Assembly: GCA_020426575.1 (NCBI GenBank)
Contig: JAGQPT010000085.1
Location: 1 to 35,164, forward strand
DNA length: 35,164 nt
Origin: Planctomycetales bacterium
GTDB taxonomy: Bacteria > Planctomycetota > Planctomycetia > Pirellulales > JAEUIK01
Direction of reading: 5' to 3'
Shown here: piece after piece, positions 33,917 to 35,164 of the stretch
Layout of the letters: the number at the start of each line of letters is the position of its first letter
Numbering within the stretch: position 1 is the stretch's first letter
Program-made: the position numbers and the translations under genes
Notes under the pieces: generated by a model
Databases searched by the model: none
What the model was told of the DNA's origin: nothing
What the model saw: the letters and a program-made list of their open reading frames with translations, nothing else

Positions 33917-34900
33917 ATGCGGTACCGAAGTCAGAGAAGTTGCGCACCCTCAGCGGGTTTCACGCTGGTTGAGCTGCTCGTTGTTATTGCCATCATCGGG
34001 ATTCTGATCGCACTGTTGCTGCCGGCGGTGCAGGCGGCGCGCGAAGCGGCCCGCCGTTCGCAATGTATCAACCAACTCAAGCAGATGGGTTTGGGGGGTA
34101 TCAACCACCACGATACGCACAAACACTTTCCCACGGGCGGTTGGGGTTACGACTGGGTCGGTGATCCTGATCGCGGTTACGGCAAGGGACAGCCCGGTGG
34201 CTGGATCTACAACATCTTGCCGTTCGTCGAACAACAGACGATTCACGACCTGCCATCAGGTATGGCAGCGGCCGCCAAGAAGACGGCCACGGCGCGGATG
34301 ATTGAAACGCCGATACCCATGTTTGGCTGTCCGTCGCGCCGGCCGCACGTGACCTACCCGTTGTTTGCCGACATTCCGCCAAATTCGGATAAACCGAATG
34401 GCATGGTACGGTCCGATTTCGCCGTCAGCATTGGTGGCGGCTCGGTGTACGAATTCTCCGGTCCGACATCATTCGCCCAGGGCGAGGATCCCACGTTTGT
34501 CTGGCCCGCATGGATCAAGGACGACCCGCCGCCCGGGGTCAACCACACGCGCAGCGAGATTGCCATTCGCCACATCTCGGACGGCACGAGCAACACCTAC
34601 TTTTTTGGCGAGAAGTATCTCAACCCGGACACATACAAGACCGGCAGGGACGGCGGCGACAAGGAGAGCATGTACGCCGGCCAAGGCAACGACACTTCGC
34701 GCTCTTCGAGGTTAGGCCTTCCGCCGCTGCAAGACACACCGGGCATCGGAGCAAGTTGGTCGTTTGGCAGCGCCCATCCGTCGACGTGGAACGTGGTGTT
34801 TTGCGACGGCTCGGTGCATTCGATCAGCTATTCGATCGACGCAGAAATGCACCGCCGACTGGGCACGCGCAATGACGGCCTGCCCGTCGAGTTGCCGTAG
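33917..34900 (+). CDS. DUF1559 prepilin-like protein, copy 3
   Basis: A 327-residue third paralogue, more diverged in the middle than copies 1 and 2. The leader [20 protein letters not shown] matches copy 2 almost exactly, but the helix continues INQLKQMGLGGINHHDTHKH, and the central region (residues 110-200) differs, lacking the [15 protein letters not shown] form (here MIETPIPMFGCPSRRPHV). DGTSNTYFFGEKYL and VVFCDGSVHSISYSID are kept. The same leader GCACAACGAGGAGTC (33896-33910) precedes it, giving GAGGAG eight bases before the ATG. A strong intrinsic terminator lies about 100 bases downstream, closing the cluster. Confidence 0.93.
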   Translation: MRYRSQRSCAPSAGFTLVELLVVIAIIGILIALLLPAVQAAREAARRSQCINQLKQMGLGGINHHDTHKHFPTGGWGYDWVGDPDRGYGKGQPGGWIYNILPFVEQQTIHDLPSGMAAAAKKTATARMIETPIPMFGCPSRRPHVTYPLFADIPPNSDKPNGMVRSDFAVSIGGGSVYEFSGPTSFAQGEDPTFVWPAWIKDDPPPGVNHTRSEIAIRHISDGTSNTYFFGEKYLNPDTYKTGRDGGDKESMYAGQGNDTSRSSRLGLPPLQDTPGIGASWSFGSAHPSTWNVVFCDGSVHSISYSIDAEMHRRLGTRNDGLPVELP

Positions 34901-35003
34901 CCGATGCGGCGATGTTGAGCCGGCGGCGACTTCACTGCAGTCACTGTCAAATCATTCACTGTCAAATTGCCGGCTCGGATTTCGCGAACTAACAAATACG
35001 CAC

Positions 35004-35043
35004 ATCAGCGGTCCGGGAACGTTCCCGGGCCGCTGATTTTTTT
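35004..35043 (+). terminator. intrinsic terminator closing the DUF1559 cluster
   Basis: ATCAGCGGTCCGGGAAC and GTTCCCGGGCCGCTGAT form 17-base arms with a single T/G wobble, followed directly by seven Ts (35037-35043). This is the clearest rho-independent terminator in the window. Confidence 0.88.
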
Positions 35044-35124
35044 GCGGAGCGTTTGTCGCGCGTCGGGCCAAGTTGCATTGCGTGTGGCCCCGGGCGGGCA
35101 TGCGGATGAGATCGCCCCACGCGC

Positions 35125-35147
35125 GGAAGTTCTTCGGCCGAACTTCC
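35125..35147. repeat. inverted repeat near the window end
   Basis: GGAAGTTC and GAACTTCC are perfect eight-base arms around a seven-base loop. No gene is visible beside it before the window ends, so its role cannot be judged. Confidence 0.35.
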
Positions 35148-35164
35148 CCGACGCCGTACCGCCC

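Overview
The window looks like chromosomal DNA of a GC-rich planctomycete (Pirellulales-like). The best pointer is the 3' end, where three tandem genes encode DUF1559 proteins with a prepilin-type N-terminus ([19 protein letters not shown]), a family expanded in Planctomycetes. Small lipoproteins, a PilZ/TPR membrane protein, a Tyr/Pro-rich exported protein and a metal permease fused to a DtxR-like repressor (as in Chlamydia, same PVC superphylum) fit this. I see no mobile element, CRISPR array, rRNA or tRNA.

Layout. 1-4.2 kb: the end of an unknown gene, a small hypothetical gene (-), pdxJ interrupted by an in-frame amber codon, dapA and a GT4 glycosyltransferase. 4.3-11.5 kb: a class III PLP aminotransferase, then four minus-strand genes: a two-PilZ/TM/TPR protein, an M16 peptidase pair (one with the zinc motif, one without) and a GNAT acetyltransferase. 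12-16.5 kb: a four-gene Mn/Fe/Zn ABC importer operon in which BOTH permeases carry a C-terminal winged-helix plus DtxR/MntR metal-binding domain. An AT-rich leader with a palindrome and an inverted second copy of its core precedes it. 16.6-20.4 kb (-): modABC molybdate importer followed by nfo (endonuclease IV). 20.8-23.6 kb: a leucine-rich-repeat-like membrane protein, a 63-residue YjfB-like protein (-) and a TPR lipoprotein. 23.7-26.3 kb: an exported SMP-30-type lactonase and zwf. 26.3-29.7 kb: a SAM methyltransferase (-), a DusB-like tRNA-dihydrouridine synthase and, convergently, queG (-). 29.9-31.3 kb: a small lipoprotein and an exported Tyr-rich protein. 31.7-34.9 kb: three DUF1559 paralogues closed by a strong intrinsic terminator.

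How the genes work together. The strongest system is the metal importer at 11.8-16.5 kb. A TroA/YtgA-like lipoprotein captures the metal, an ATPase drives uptake, and two paralogous permeases form the channel. Each permease tail could sense cytoplasmic metal, either to gate transport or, after cleavage as reported for chlamydial YtgCR, to repress the operon at the upstream palindrome. That single-locus feedback model is inference. Other pairs are more conventional: modABC for molybdate uptake, Dus and QueG for tRNA modification, and the M16 pair as a likely heterodimer. All identifications come from reading motifs, without database searches.
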